Below, piece by piece: positions 20,547 through 28,400 of a stretch of DNA of 64,000 nt. The stretch is from Mayfieldus sp963740555. GTDB taxonomy: Bacteria; Actinomycetota; Thermoleophilia; Solirubrobacterales; 70-9. The translations under genes were made by a program, and so were the position numbers. Numbering within the stretch: the first letter of the stretch is position 1; each line of letters starts with the position of its first letter. The stretch is from assembly GCA_963740555.1 (NCBI GenBank), contig CAVUES010000005.1:1-64000 (forward strand), read 5' to 3'. The notes beneath the pieces were generated by a model. It was not told where the DNA came from. It made no database searches and was given only the letters and a program-made list of their open reading frames with translations.

Positions 20547-21142
20547 GACCTCCTCAGGCCGGCGGCGACCACGGCCAGAAAGCGGGTGTCTCCGGCTCCA
20601 TGATTCTGGAAATGGTGGGGCAGGTCGGCGTCGAAGGTGACGCTATCGCCGGTCGCCAATTCGTGGATCGCGCCGTCGATCACAAGGGAGACCTCGCCGT
20701 CGAGCACGACGGCGGTCTCGCGGCTGCCCGGCTCGTGGATCGGCGGGTCGCCGGGACCGCCGGTCGTCGACTCTGATTTCAACGTATGCAGGGAGACGTC
20801 GGCGCGCTGCCCGGGGAGCGGCGGGGTCAGCTCCTCGTAGCGATGCCCGCGGTGCGAATAGCGGCGCCGCTTGCCCTCGCGGGTGACCACGGCGTGGCTG
20901 CTCTCGTCGAGGCGAAGAAGCTGCGACAGGGTGAGGTCGAGCCCGGCGGCGATCTTGGCCGCGACCACCAAGGTGGGACTGGTCTCGCCGCGCTCGACCT
21001 GAGAGAGCATCGGCGCGCTGACGCCGCTTCGCTCGGACAGGTCGCGCAGCGATAGCCCCATCGCCTCGCGCAGCGCCCTCGCGCGGGCGCCGATGGCGAG
21101 AATCTCTTCGCCGGCGGCCGGAGCCGCGCCGTCTGCTGTCAC
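20543..21142 (-). CDS. XRE-family transcriptional regulator with cupin sensor domain
   Basis: A 199-residue regulator. The N-terminal helix-turn-helix is at about residues 16-72 (RARALREAMGLSLRDLSERS, then GVSAPMLSQVERGETSPTL). A C-terminal cupin_2 domain at about 115-195 includes PIHEPGSRETAVVLDGEVSL and DLPHHFQNHG. Regulators of this build usually bind a small metabolite in the cupin. It is the first gene of the leuC-leuD-methyltransferase-leuB operon, so control of that operon is likely. The start is GTG 21142, and a dyad 11 nt upstream (21153-21183) is a probable autoregulatory operator. Ligand unknown; 2-isopropylmalate or leucine would be logical but unproven. Confidence 0.88.
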   Translation of the reverse strand: MTADGAAPAAGEEILAIGARARALREAMGLSLRDLSERSGVSAPMLSQVERGETSPTLVVAAKIAAGLDLTLSQLLRLDESSHAVVTREGKRRRYSHRGHRYEELTPPLPGQRADVSLHTLKSESTTGGPGDPPIHEPGSRETAVVLDGEVSLVIDGAIHELATGDSVTFDADLPHHFQNHGAGDTRFLAVVAAGLRRS

Positions 21143-21152
21143 GGTGGCGTTG

Positions 21153-21183
21153 ATACGCCGTACGCTATCACGTACGCGCGTAT
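21153..21183. promoter_or_regulatory. Operator-like dyad upstream of the XRE-leu operon
   Basis: Inverted repeat ATACGCCGTACG (21153-21164) and CGTACGCGCGTAT (21171-21183) around CTATCA, matching except for one inserted base. An outer GATAC/GTATC pair extends it. It lies directly before the regulator GTG and within 50 nt of the end of the SDR gene. The TA-rich dyad stands out against the GC-rich background. Binding by the XRE-cupin protein is inferred from position. Confidence 0.55.
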
Positions 21184-21198
21184 GTAGTATCCCCCTCC

Positions 21199-21951
21199 CT
21201 AGCGCTGCTGGCCGGTCGGCCTGATCAGGAGCTCGCCGATGTTCACCCGCGGCGGTTGGCCGACCACGTACCGGATCGCCCCCGCGATGTCCTCCGCTGT
21301 CAGCACCTCGCCGGTTTGCTCGCGCATCTTCTCGATCGCCTCGACGACCACGGGGTTGGTGTTGTGGCCCTGGAGCTCGGTCTCGACGAACCCGGGCTCG
21401 ATCACGGTGACCCGGATCCCCGAGTGCATCGCCTCCTGGCGCAGTGCCTCGGAGAAGCCGACGACGCCGAACTTGGTGAAGTTGTAGACCCCCGACCCCA
21501 TCGACGCGACACGGCCGGCCACCGACGAGATGTTGACGATGTTCCCTCCCCCGCTCTCACGTATCAGCGGCAGAGCCGCCTGCGTGCAGTAGAGCAATCC
21601 GAGCACGTTGACGCCGATCATCTGCCGCCATTCCTCGGTGTCGGCCCCTTCGATCGGGCCCAGCAACATGACGCCGGCGTTGTTGACGAGGATGTCGAGC
21701 CCGCCCATCTGCTCCGCGGCGCCCTCAACCAGGGAGTGCGCCGCTGTCTCGTCACTGACGTCGACCTCGAAGGCGTGAGCGCTGCCTCCCCCGGCGCCGA
21801 TCCGCTCGGCGAGCGCCTCGAGGCGGTCCTTGCGCCTCGCCGCGAGAGCCACAGTCGCGCCCGCCTCCGCGAGGGCGAGCGCGGTAGCCTCGCCGATCCC
21901 GGAGGAGGCGCCGGTGACCAATGCCTTGCGTCTCTCCAGCGTCGCGCCCAC
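21199..21951 (-). CDS. Short-chain dehydrogenase/reductase (classical SDR)
   Basis: A 250-residue NAD(P)-dependent oxidoreductase. The cofactor motif TGASSGIGEA is near the N-terminus, and NNAGVMLLG (about 89), catalytic Ser in NISSVAGR and YNFTKFG (YxxxK) complete the classical set. The open frame reaches 22146, but the fold begins at GATLERRKALVTG. GTG 21951 gives the normal length, and no ATG exists nearby. Little space remains for a leader, so translation may be leaderless. The gene ends 15 nt before the XRE operator. The substrate is unknown; the family most resembles general SDRs of the YdfG type. Confidence 0.88.
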   Translation of the reverse strand: MGATLERRKALVTGASSGIGEATALALAEAGATVALAARRKDRLEALAERIGAGGGSAHAFEVDVSDETAAHSLVEGAAEQMGGLDILVNNAGVMLLGPIEGADTEEWRQMIGVNVLGLLYCTQAALPLIRESGGGNIVNISSVAGRVASMGSGVYNFTKFGVVGFSEALRQEAMHSGIRVTVIEPGFVETELQGHNTNPVVVEAIEKMREQTGEVLTAEDIAGAIRYVVGQPPRVNIGELLIRPTGQQR

Positions 21952-22097
21952 CCGCCGAAATCTAATTGAAGGGATCCGTCCGGTGTCCTTGAAACCGTTT
22001 TGTGAACGGGTACTTACGCAAGGCTCACCGATTCCTTGTAGCTTTGACGCGCAACTTGCGAAAAAACTGGGTATTGACCTTTCAGGTTTCTGCTTAG

Positions 22098-22706
22098 GTG
22101 CCGCACTCGATGTCGTCCAACCACCACTTTCCTTCAGTCCAATCACGCTTCTCGACCGCGATCGTGGTCGCCGTCGCCACCCTCACGCTGGCGTTCGCGG
22201 TAACCGCCCTACGTCCCGCCCCAGGCTTTGCTCATGGGCGCGGCTGCAAGGGGGCGGGCGGGGTCCCAGGCACGCACTCGCTCAAAGAGCTGCGCAGCGC
22301 GACGCTCTGCCTGATCAACAAGATCCGGCACCACCACGGGCTTGGCAGGCTGCACTCCCAGAAGAGCCTGCGCAACGCGGCGCAGGGCCACAGCAGCGAC
22401 ATGGTCCATCGCGACTACTTCTCCCACGACAGCCCCGGCGGCGGCTCGATCCAGACCCGGATCGGAGGCAGCGGCTATCTCGCCGGCGCGAACAGCTATC
22501 AGTACGGCGAGATCATCGGCGGCGGGACGAGGAACAGCGGCTCGCCGAGCTCGGTCGCCAAGGCGTGGATGCATAGCCCGCCCCATCGATCGGAGATCCT
22601 CACCGGCGGCTTCCACGACCTCGGCGTCGGCATCGCCTACGGATTCCCGGGTCGCGGGAGCCACGGCGCCACCTTCACGATCGACTTCGGGTCTAGGTCG
22701 GGTTAG
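22098..22706 (+). CDS. Secreted CAP-domain (SCP/YkwD-like) protein
   Basis: About 200 residues. The N-terminus has a signal peptide (FSTAIVVAVATLTLAFAVTA). A CAP domain follows: LCLINKIRHHHGLGRLHSQKSLRNAAQGHSSDM, then MVHRDYFSHDSPGG, VAKAWMHSPPHRSEIL and DLGVGIAYG, including the two His and acidic residues of the bacterial CAP cavity. Function of such proteins outside sporulation and cell-wall contexts is poorly defined. The start is GTG 22098 or ATG 22110. The upstream 145 nt are unusually AT-rich and probably hold promoters for this gene and the divergent SDR; TTGACC at 22074 is a candidate -35. Its stop abuts the leuA stop (convergent). Confidence 0.88.
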   Translation: MPHSMSSNHHFPSVQSRFSTAIVVAVATLTLAFAVTALRPAPGFAHGRGCKGAGGVPGTHSLKELRSATLCLINKIRHHHGLGRLHSQKSLRNAAQGHSSDMVHRDYFSHDSPGGGSIQTRIGGSGYLAGANSYQYGEIIGGGTRNSGSPSSVAKAWMHSPPHRSEILTGGFHDLGVGIAYGFPGRGSHGATFTIDFGSRSG

Positions 22707-24296
22707 CTAAGGCCCGGGCGTGGGCTCCGACGCCGCATCGGCCGTCGCCGCCTCCGCCTCACGGATCGCCGCGCCATCGAGCGCGTTGCCGAGCGCCCGC
22801 ACGTAGGCCCGCGCGGATGCCTCGAGTATGTCCGTCGCCACGCCCTGGCCGGTCGCCAGGCGACCCGCCGCCTGAAGCATCACCGTGACCGCGCCGAGGG
22901 CGTCCTCGCCGCCGGTCACCGCTTCGACGTGGTACTGGCGCAACTCCGCCTCGGCTCCTGCGGCCTCCTGGATCGCGCGGAAGATCGCGTCGACCGGGCC
23001 GTCCCCGGAAGAGCGCGCCACCGACTCTTCGCCGCTCGGCATCCTCACCGCGACCTCCGCCACAGGTTCGTGGCGGGTGCCGGCTTCGACCTCGAACCAT
23101 GCGAGGGCGTAGGACTCCGTTCGCTCGCGCATCTCGTCGGAGACGATCGCCTCCAGATCGAGCGCCGTGATCTGCTTCTTCTTGTCGGCAATCTCCTTGA
23201 AGCGCGCGAAGGCCTGATTCAGCGCGTTGCCCTCGACCTTGAAGCCAAGCTGCTCGAGTGCGTCACGCAGCGCGTGGCGGCCGGAGTGCTTACCGAGGAC
23301 GATCGAGTTCGAATCCAGCCCGACCTCGGTCGCGTCCATGATCTCGTAGGTCGTGCGCTCCTTCAGCACGCCGTCCTGGTGGATCCCGGACTCGTGCGCG
23401 AAGGCGTTGCGGCCCACAACCGCCTTGTTCGGCTGCACCGCGTAGCCGGTCAGACGCGAGACCATGCGGCTGGTTCGGGCGATCTCGTGGCTGTCGACGC
23501 CGGTGTCGAGGCCGTGGACGTCGTTGCGCGTCCGCAGCAGCATCACGATCTCCTCCAGCGAGCAATTGCCGGCTCGCTCGCCGATCCCGTTGACCGCGCA
23601 CTCGACCTGGCGTGCGCCGGCGAGCACCCCGGCGTAGGAGTTGGCGACCGCCAGTCCGAGGTCGTCGTGGCAATGGACGGACATGCGTACGTCGCGCAGC
23701 CCCGGCACCAGCTCGTAGAGGCGCCGGAAGTACTCGGAGTACTCGTCCGGTGTCGTGTAACCGACCGTGTCGGGGATGTTGATCACCGTCGCCCCCTCCT
23801 CGACCGCGATCGCGCAGACCTCGGCAGTGAACTCGACGTCGGCGCGGGTCGCGTCCATGGGCGAGAACTCGACGTCCTCGCAGTACGAGCGGGCCAGCGC
23901 CACAGCCGCCTTCGCCTGGCCCTTGACGTCCTCGCGAGTCGTCTGCAGCTGGTGCTCGATGTGGATGTCGGAGGTGGAGATGAAGGTGTGGATCGAGGGG
24001 CGCGCGGCGTCCTTCACCGCCCCCCAGGCGGCGTCGATGTCGGCCTTGTGGGTGCGGGCAAGGCCGCAGATCACCGGGCCGTCGACCCGTCGCGAGATCT
24101 CCGTCACGGCCTCGAAGTCGCCCGGCGAAGTGATCGGAAAGCCGGCCTCGATCACGTCGACACCCAGGCGCGCGAGCTGTTGGGCGATCTCGACCTTCTC
24201 CTGGGTGTTCAGCGAGATGCCCGGCGACTGCTCCCCGTCGCGAAGCGTTGTGTCGAAGATGTGGACGCGGTTTGCGTCAGATACCTCGGGGCCCAT
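22707..24296 (-). CDS. leuA: 2-isopropylmalate synthase
   Basis: First committed step of leucine synthesis: acetyl-CoA plus 2-ketoisovalerate. The 529-residue protein has FDTTLRDGEQSPGISL, metal ligands in MSVHCHDDLGLAVAN, ERAGNCSLEE, AFAHESGIHQDGVLK and a C-terminal regulatory domain (about 390-510) for leucine feedback. The start is ATG 24296 with AAGGAGGT at 24302-24309. The Shine-Dalgarno region AGCAGAAGGAG is perfectly complementary to the leucine-codon run of an upstream leader peptide (24374-24424), implying translational attenuation. It is separate from leuBCD, as in many actinobacteria, and is the short LeuA type rather than the longer actinobacterial form. Confidence 0.96.
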   Translation of the reverse strand: MGPEVSDANRVHIFDTTLRDGEQSPGISLNTQEKVEIAQQLARLGVDVIEAGFPITSPGDFEAVTEISRRVDGPVICGLARTHKADIDAAWGAVKDAARPSIHTFISTSDIHIEHQLQTTREDVKGQAKAAVALARSYCEDVEFSPMDATRADVEFTAEVCAIAVEEGATVINIPDTVGYTTPDEYSEYFRRLYELVPGLRDVRMSVHCHDDLGLAVANSYAGVLAGARQVECAVNGIGERAGNCSLEEIVMLLRTRNDVHGLDTGVDSHEIARTSRMVSRLTGYAVQPNKAVVGRNAFAHESGIHQDGVLKERTTYEIMDATEVGLDSNSIVLGKHSGRHALRDALEQLGFKVEGNALNQAFARFKEIADKKKQITALDLEAIVSDEMRERTESYALAWFEVEAGTRHEPVAEVAVRMPSGEESVARSSGDGPVDAIFRAIQEAAGAEAELRQYHVEAVTGGEDALGAVTVMLQAAGRLATGQGVATDILEASARAYVRALGNALDGAAIREAEAATADAASEPTPGP

Positions 24297-24304
24297 TGCC
24301 CTAC

Positions 24305-24424
24305 CTCCTTCTGCTTGCTGTTCCGATGACCTTGTTGTTCTCGCGGCTCCGCGCCGCCCAGCGCTCTATCCCCCTAGCGGGGGAGCAGAAGGAGAAGCGC
24401 GAGGCTGTGGAGCCGGTGCGTCAT
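24305..24424 (-). promoter_or_regulatory. leuA leader: leucine-codon run complementary to the leuA Shine-Dalgarno
   Basis: The leader RNA segment CUCCUUCUGCU (plus-strand 24384-24394), which consists of leucine codons, pairs perfectly over 11 nt with AGCAGAAGGAG (plus-strand 24305-24315) at the leuA ribosome-binding site. A hairpin over the leader stop (CCCCC-GCTA-GGGGG) and a second one (GCGGC-GCGGA-GCCGC) lie between them. There is no U tract, so control of translation rather than termination is suggested. A ribosome stalled on Leu codons would mask the anti-Shine-Dalgarno and free leuA. Confidence 0.75.
24374..24424 (-). CDS. leuA leader peptide (16 aa, seven leucines)
   Basis: ATG 24424 to TAG 24374 encodes MTHRLHSLALLLLLPR: seven leucines in 16 residues with five in a row, read by CTT, CTC, CTT, CTG, CTC. 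It lies 77 nt before leuA on the same strand. Leucine-rich leader peptides ahead of leuA are an established feature in several actinobacteria and in enterobacteria (leuL). TAAGCT 24 nt before the ATG is a possible -10 element. Confidence 0.8.
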   Translation of the reverse strand: MTHRLHSLALLLLLPR

Positions 24425-24476
24425 TCGGTTCGCGGAGCTTAGCGCAGCGCGTGGCCGGGGTTCAGCCCGGCGCCGG

Positions 24477-25115
24477 CTAACAGCTGATCTCTTTGCCGTG
24501 TCCGGAACCGGGGACGCACTGATCGTTGCCGCCCCCACCGAAGATCTTGTCCGGGGCCGCTCCGCCAAACAGCTTGTCGGCGCCGCCCTGGCCGTAGAGC
24601 TTGTCGCTGGAGCCGCCGCCGCTCAACCTGTCCTTGCCGCCGGCGCCGAAAAGTTTGTCGCTGCCGGAGCCGCCGCTCGCCCGGTCGGGCTCGGGGCCGC
24701 CCTGGAAGTGATCGTTGCCGGACCCCAAAGAGACCCGCAGGATCGACTGGTCGGCGGCCAGATTCGCGTCGACCTCGTCGCTTCCGATGCCTGAATTGAC
24801 CACGATCGAGGAGATCTGCGACGCGGGGCAGTGGATGATCCGCTGCGGGTGCGCGGCGTCGGGGCTGCACTCGGTCGGGTGCGGGCCGAAGGTGTCCTGG
24901 CCGAAGATGAACTCGTTGGCGCCGGCGTCGTAGTCGATCGTCACGAGGTCGTTGGGCTTCGGTATGTCGCCGAGCGGCTGGTCGCCCGTGATCGTCATCA
25001 CCCCGCCCGACAGGGTCGCCACCTGATGCGCAGAGGCAAACCCGGGCAGCGCAAGCGCGGCGGCCGCGACGACCGCGGCAAGCCAGGTCGGCAGTTTGGC
25101 GCGACTCCCGTTCAC
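24477..25115 (-). CDS. Secreted RTX-like calcium-binding repeat protein
   Basis: A 212-residue exported protein of unknown role. The signal peptide is AAVVAAAALALPGFASA-H. The middle is a beta-rich domain with two to three Cys. The C-terminal third consists of nonapeptide repeats of the hemolysin type (GGSGSDKLFGAGGKDRLSG, GGSSDKLYGQGGADKLFG), which form a calcium-binding beta-roll in other proteins. It ends with a Cys-containing tail. Two related genes lie at 26674-27270 and 45329-46164, each with the same architecture of signal, beta domain and short repeat tail, so this is a small paralogous family. It lies upstream of the leuA leader on the same strand. Confidence 0.82.
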   Translation of the reverse strand: MNGSRAKLPTWLAAVVAAAALALPGFASAHQVATLSGGVMTITGDQPLGDIPKPNDLVTIDYDAGANEFIFGQDTFGPHPTECSPDAAHPQRIIHCPASQISSIVVNSGIGSDEVDANLAADQSILRVSLGSGNDHFQGGPEPDRASGGSGSDKLFGAGGKDRLSGGGSSDKLYGQGGADKLFGGAAPDKIFGGGGNDQCVPGSGHGKEISC

Positions 25116-25308
25116 CCCACCATTGTTTACCCGAGGAGCCGGCGGCTAACCACGGCGCCGGCGCGCCGGACGGTTATTGGAGGGCGCTTATTGGTCCATT
25201 CCCGGCAAAAGCGACCTGCGCTCGCCCTAGGCTCCAGCCATCGAAGCCAGTCCCGACACGACCGCCAGCGGCTCGATCCCCCGCGCCACCAGGCTTTCCC
25301 TGCTCGCG

Positions 25309-26664
25309 ATGGGGCTCGCCGTGATCGTGATCGCCAACGACTTCTCGGCGATCAACGTGGCCCTGCCGGTGATGGAGAAGGACTTCCACACCAACGTCAA
25401 CACGCTGCAGTGGGTGATCAACGCCTACGCGCTCACCTTCGGGGTGCTGATCGTCACCGCCGGCAGGCTCGCCGACCTTTTCGGCCGTCGCGAGGCCTTC
25501 TTCCTCGGCGCGGCGATCTTCGCCACGATGTCGGCGCTCGGCGGCGCCGCGCAGACCGAGACATGGTTGATCGCCACGCGTGTCGTGATGGGCGTCGGCG
25601 GCGCCCTGATGTGGCCGGCGATCCTCGGGATGACATACGCGGCGCTGCCCGAGGACAAGGCCGGCCTCGCCGGCGGCCTGATCCTCGGCGCCGCCGGATT
25701 GGGCAATGCCATGGGGCCGCTGCTCGGCGGCACCCTCACCGACCTGCTGAGCTGGCGCTGGATCTTCTTCTTCAACATCCCGGTGACCGCCTTCGCGGTG
25801 ATCGTCACCTACCTGACGATCCATCAGCCGAAGCCGGAGACCGAGGACACCCGGATGGACTACAAGGGGATCACGACGCTTTCAGTCGGCTTGGTGGCCC
25901 TGCTCGTCGCCCTCGACCAGGTCGACGACTGGGGCTGGGGCGACCCGAAGATCATCGTCCTGCTCGCCGTGGCGGCGGTGCTGATCGTCACCTTTGCCTT
26001 CATCGAGCGTGGCGCCGGACAGCACGCGCTGGTGCCCCGCGACGTGATGAGCAACGAGAGCTTCACGGCCTCCTGCTTCGCGATCCTGTTGATGTCGGCG
26101 ACCTTCTTCGCGGCCCTGCTGTACCTGCCGCAGTTCATGCAGCACCAGCTCGGCTACTCACCGTTGAAGTCGGGGGCCGGGATGCTGCCGATGCTCGCCG
26201 TGTTCGCGGCCGTCTCGTTCATCGCCGGCCCGCTCTACAACCGAATCGGGCCGAAGCCGATCGTCTGCGCGGGCGCCGCCTGTATCGCCGCCGGCCCGCT
26301 GCTGTTCACGCAGATCCACCAAGACTCCGGCTACGCGGCGATCGTGCCCGGCATGGTCCTGCTGGGAATCGGGATCGGGCTCTTCTATTCGACCGCGACG
26401 ACGGCCGGGGTGACTTCGGTCGACGAGTCGCGCACCAGCCTCGCCGGCGGAATCATCTACATGTTCCAGATCGCCGGCGGATCGATCGGGCTCGGCCTCA
26501 CCACCACCGTCTTCTCGTCCACCGACAACTTCGTCAACGGGCTGCAGAAGGCCTTTCTCCTCGACGGCCTGCTGGCGCTCGGAGGCTTCGCGCTCACGGT
26601 GCTGCTGGTCGGCGGCAGGCTGCACCTGCGAAGGACGGCGCCCGCCGGCGCCGACACTTCCTAG
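25309..26664 (+). CDS. MFS transporter, DHA2 (drug:H+ antiporter) family
   Basis: About 451 residues of strongly hydrophobic sequence with 12-14 predicted helices. Family motifs: DFSAINVALPVMEKDF in helix 1, GRLADLFGRREAFFLG (motif A) between helices 2 and 3, RVVMGVGGALMWPAIL (motif B region) and GLGNAMGPLLGG (motif C, antiporter signature). Members export drugs, dyes or fatty acids; the substrate here is unknown. ATG 25309 lies inside helix 1. The open frame continues 26 codons upstream to TAG 25228 without ATG, GTG or TTG, so either 25309 is right or a non-standard start is used. It converges with an RTX-like gene at 26674. Confidence 0.9.
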   Translation: MGLAVIVIANDFSAINVALPVMEKDFHTNVNTLQWVINAYALTFGVLIVTAGRLADLFGRREAFFLGAAIFATMSALGGAAQTETWLIATRVVMGVGGALMWPAILGMTYAALPEDKAGLAGGLILGAAGLGNAMGPLLGGTLTDLLSWRWIFFFNIPVTAFAVIVTYLTIHQPKPETEDTRMDYKGITTLSVGLVALLVALDQVDDWGWGDPKIIVLLAVAAVLIVTFAFIERGAGQHALVPRDVMSNESFTASCFAILLMSATFFAALLYLPQFMQHQLGYSPLKSGAGMLPMLAVFAAVSFIAGPLYNRIGPKPIVCAGAACIAAGPLLFTQIHQDSGYAAIVPGMVLLGIGIGLFYSTATTAGVTSVDESRTSLAGGIIYMFQIAGGSIGLGLTTTVFSSTDNFVNGLQKAFLLDGLLALGGFALTVLLVGGRLHLRRTAPAGADTS

Positions 26665-26673
26665 CCGGCTGCC

Positions 26674-27270
26674 TTACTGCTTCTCGACGTCGCGGCCCGC
26701 GCCACCCTTCAGCACGTCGCGGCCCTTGCCCCCGAGCAGCGTGTCGCGGCCCGCGCCACCCTTCAGCACGTCGCGGCCCTTGCCCCCGAGCAGCGTGTCG
26801 GCGCCGATGCCGCCGAACAGGCGATCGGCGCCTACCCCACCGTTGAGGGTGTCCGAACCGCTGCCGCCCCGCAGCGTGTCGGCGCCGGTGCCGCCGTTCA
26901 GGGAGACCGGGATGTGGATCGACGGCCCAACCGAGAAGGCGTCATTGCCGACGCCCAGCGAAGCCGAGAAGGCGACGAACTCTGAGGTCGGACAGCCGAT
27001 CTGGTTCGTTGAGATCTGCGTGCATTGGACGGGCACCGCCGTGATCGGGTTCCGGGACGTGATCAGAAATTGGGTCTGTGTCGCGTCCAGCGCCACCGAA
27101 ATCTCGTCCGCCTCGGGCGAGCCGGTGATGTTGAGCTGAAGCGCCGATGCCCGTGCTTCCCCACCCGGGCCGGTTCCGACCGAGACGCCCGAGCCGGCGC
27201 CATTGGCGGTAGCGGCCGCGGCCAAGCCGGCAACCACTATCAGCACGGTTGTGACGGTCCCCCGCTTCAT
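26674..27270 (-). CDS. Secreted RTX-like repeat protein with a perfect internal duplication
   Basis: A 198-residue exported protein; the signal peptide ends near TANGAGSG. After a beta-rich domain with two Cys (CTQISTNQIGCPTSEF), the C-terminal 80 residues are glycine/aspartate nonapeptides: LRGGSGSDTLNGGVGADRL, FGGIGADTLLGGKGRDVLKG. The unit DTLLGGKGRDVLKGGAGR is present twice because of a perfect 54-bp DNA duplication (26691-26798). It is related to the proteins at 24477-25115 and 45329-46164. It follows the oxidoreductase gene on the same strand. Role unknown; possibly calcium-dependent cell-surface attachment. Confidence 0.82.
   Translation of the reverse strand: MKRGTVTTVLIVVAGLAAAATANGAGSGVSVGTGPGGEARASALQLNITGSPEADEISVALDATQTQFLITSRNPITAVPVQCTQISTNQIGCPTSEFVAFSASLGVGNDAFSVGPSIHIPVSLNGGTGADTLRGGSGSDTLNGGVGADRLFGGIGADTLLGGKGRDVLKGGAGRDTLLGGKGRDVLKGGAGRDVEKQ
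26691..26798. repeat. Perfect 54-bp tandem duplication within an RTX-like gene
   Basis: 26691-26744 and 26745-26798 are identical, each encoding 18 residues (two nonapeptide repeats). Identity at the DNA level, including wobble positions, shows a recent duplication; repeat number may vary between strains. Confidence 0.95.
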
Positions 27271-27316
27271 GGGCGCGAGACTAAAACACCGCCCCTACGA
27301 CTGCGATGCGGTCCGA

Positions 27317-28348
27317 TCAGGGGACGAGGACGACCTTGCCGATGTTGCGCCGCTCGGCGATGAAACGATGGGCGTCCGGGGCGCGGTCGAACGGAAACGT
27401 CTCCGCCACGACGGGGCGCAGCTTGCCTTCTTCGAGAAGCGGCAGCAGCGGCTGCAGGACCCGATCGAGGCTGCCCTCCTGGTCCCACCAGTGCAGCATG
27501 TTGAGGCCGAAGACTCCCTTGTTCTCGTTCATCACCCCGATGCTCTTCCACCAGGGAAGGCCCGCGAACGGCGCCTTCAGCGCCGCCCGCCCCGCGGCGA
27601 CCAGGTTGCGCTTCTCGCCCGTCGACACCTCGCTGGCGCCGTAGACGATCAGGCAGCCGCCCGGGCGCAGGATCCGGTAGCCCTTGCGGGCGCTCGTCGG
27701 GCCCAGCGCGTCGAAGATCACGTCCACGCCCTCCCCGTCGGTGATCCGCATCACCTCCTCGGCGAAATCCTGGCTGCGGTAGTCGATCGCGTGGTCGACC
27801 CCCTGCTCGCGAATCGCGTCGTGCTTGGACGGTGACGCGGTCCCGAACACCTCGGCGCCTCGCAGTTTGGCGATCTGGGTGGCGGAGATCCCGACGCCCC
27901 CGGCGGCGGCGTGGATCAGCACCCGGTCGCCCTGCTCCAGGCCACCCATGGTCACCAAGCCCGCCTGTGCGGTCGAGTAGTTGACCGGAAATGCGGCCCC
28001 CTGCTCGAAGGAGAGCTTCTTCGGCAGCGGATAGGCCATGTCGGAGCGCACCGTGACCAGCTCGGCCTGGCCGTTGAAGCGGGTCCCGCCGATGACCCGG
28101 TCCCCGAGCTTGTGGTCCTCCACCCCGTCGCCGACCGATTCGATCTCGCCGGCGACCTCGTAGCCGACCACGCAGGGCACGGGTGGCGCGTCCGGGTAGA
28201 GGCCGACGCGAGCGACGGTGTCGGCGAAGTTGATCCCCGCGGCTTCGACGGCTATCCGCACCTCGCCGGGACCGACGGGTGGGTCGGGCATCTCCTGCAC
28301 CTGGAGGACCTCGGGGCCGCCGTGCTTCGTGATCACCACCGCGCGCAT
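27317..28348 (-). CDS. Zinc-independent MDR-family NADPH:quinone oxidoreductase-like protein
   Basis: A 343-residue medium-chain reductase. The start MRAVVITKHGGPEVLQVQE and GEVRIAVEAAGINFADTVAR, VVGYEVAGEIESVGDGV, and the Rossmann motif HAAAGGVGISATQIAK are typical of quinone oxidoreductases and VAT-1-like proteins. Zinc-binding Cys residues are absent. The C-terminus PFDRAPDAHRFIAERRNIGKVVL is also typical. It probably uses NADPH to reduce quinones or enones. It sits 52 nt downstream of serA on the same strand, but no pathway link is evident. Confidence 0.88.
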   Translation of the reverse strand: MRAVVITKHGGPEVLQVQEMPDPPVGPGEVRIAVEAAGINFADTVARVGLYPDAPPVPCVVGYEVAGEIESVGDGVEDHKLGDRVIGGTRFNGQAELVTVRSDMAYPLPKKLSFEQGAAFPVNYSTAQAGLVTMGGLEQGDRVLIHAAAGGVGISATQIAKLRGAEVFGTASPSKHDAIREQGVDHAIDYRSQDFAEEVMRITDGEGVDVIFDALGPTSARKGYRILRPGGCLIVYGASEVSTGEKRNLVAAGRAALKAPFAGLPWWKSIGVMNENKGVFGLNMLHWWDQEGSLDRVLQPLLPLLEEGKLRPVVAETFPFDRAPDAHRFIAERRNIGKVVLVP

Positions 28349-28400
28349 CGGCTGTGACTCTACGTCAGTGGAGAAGGCTCAGTAGCCGGGCCCGGACTCG

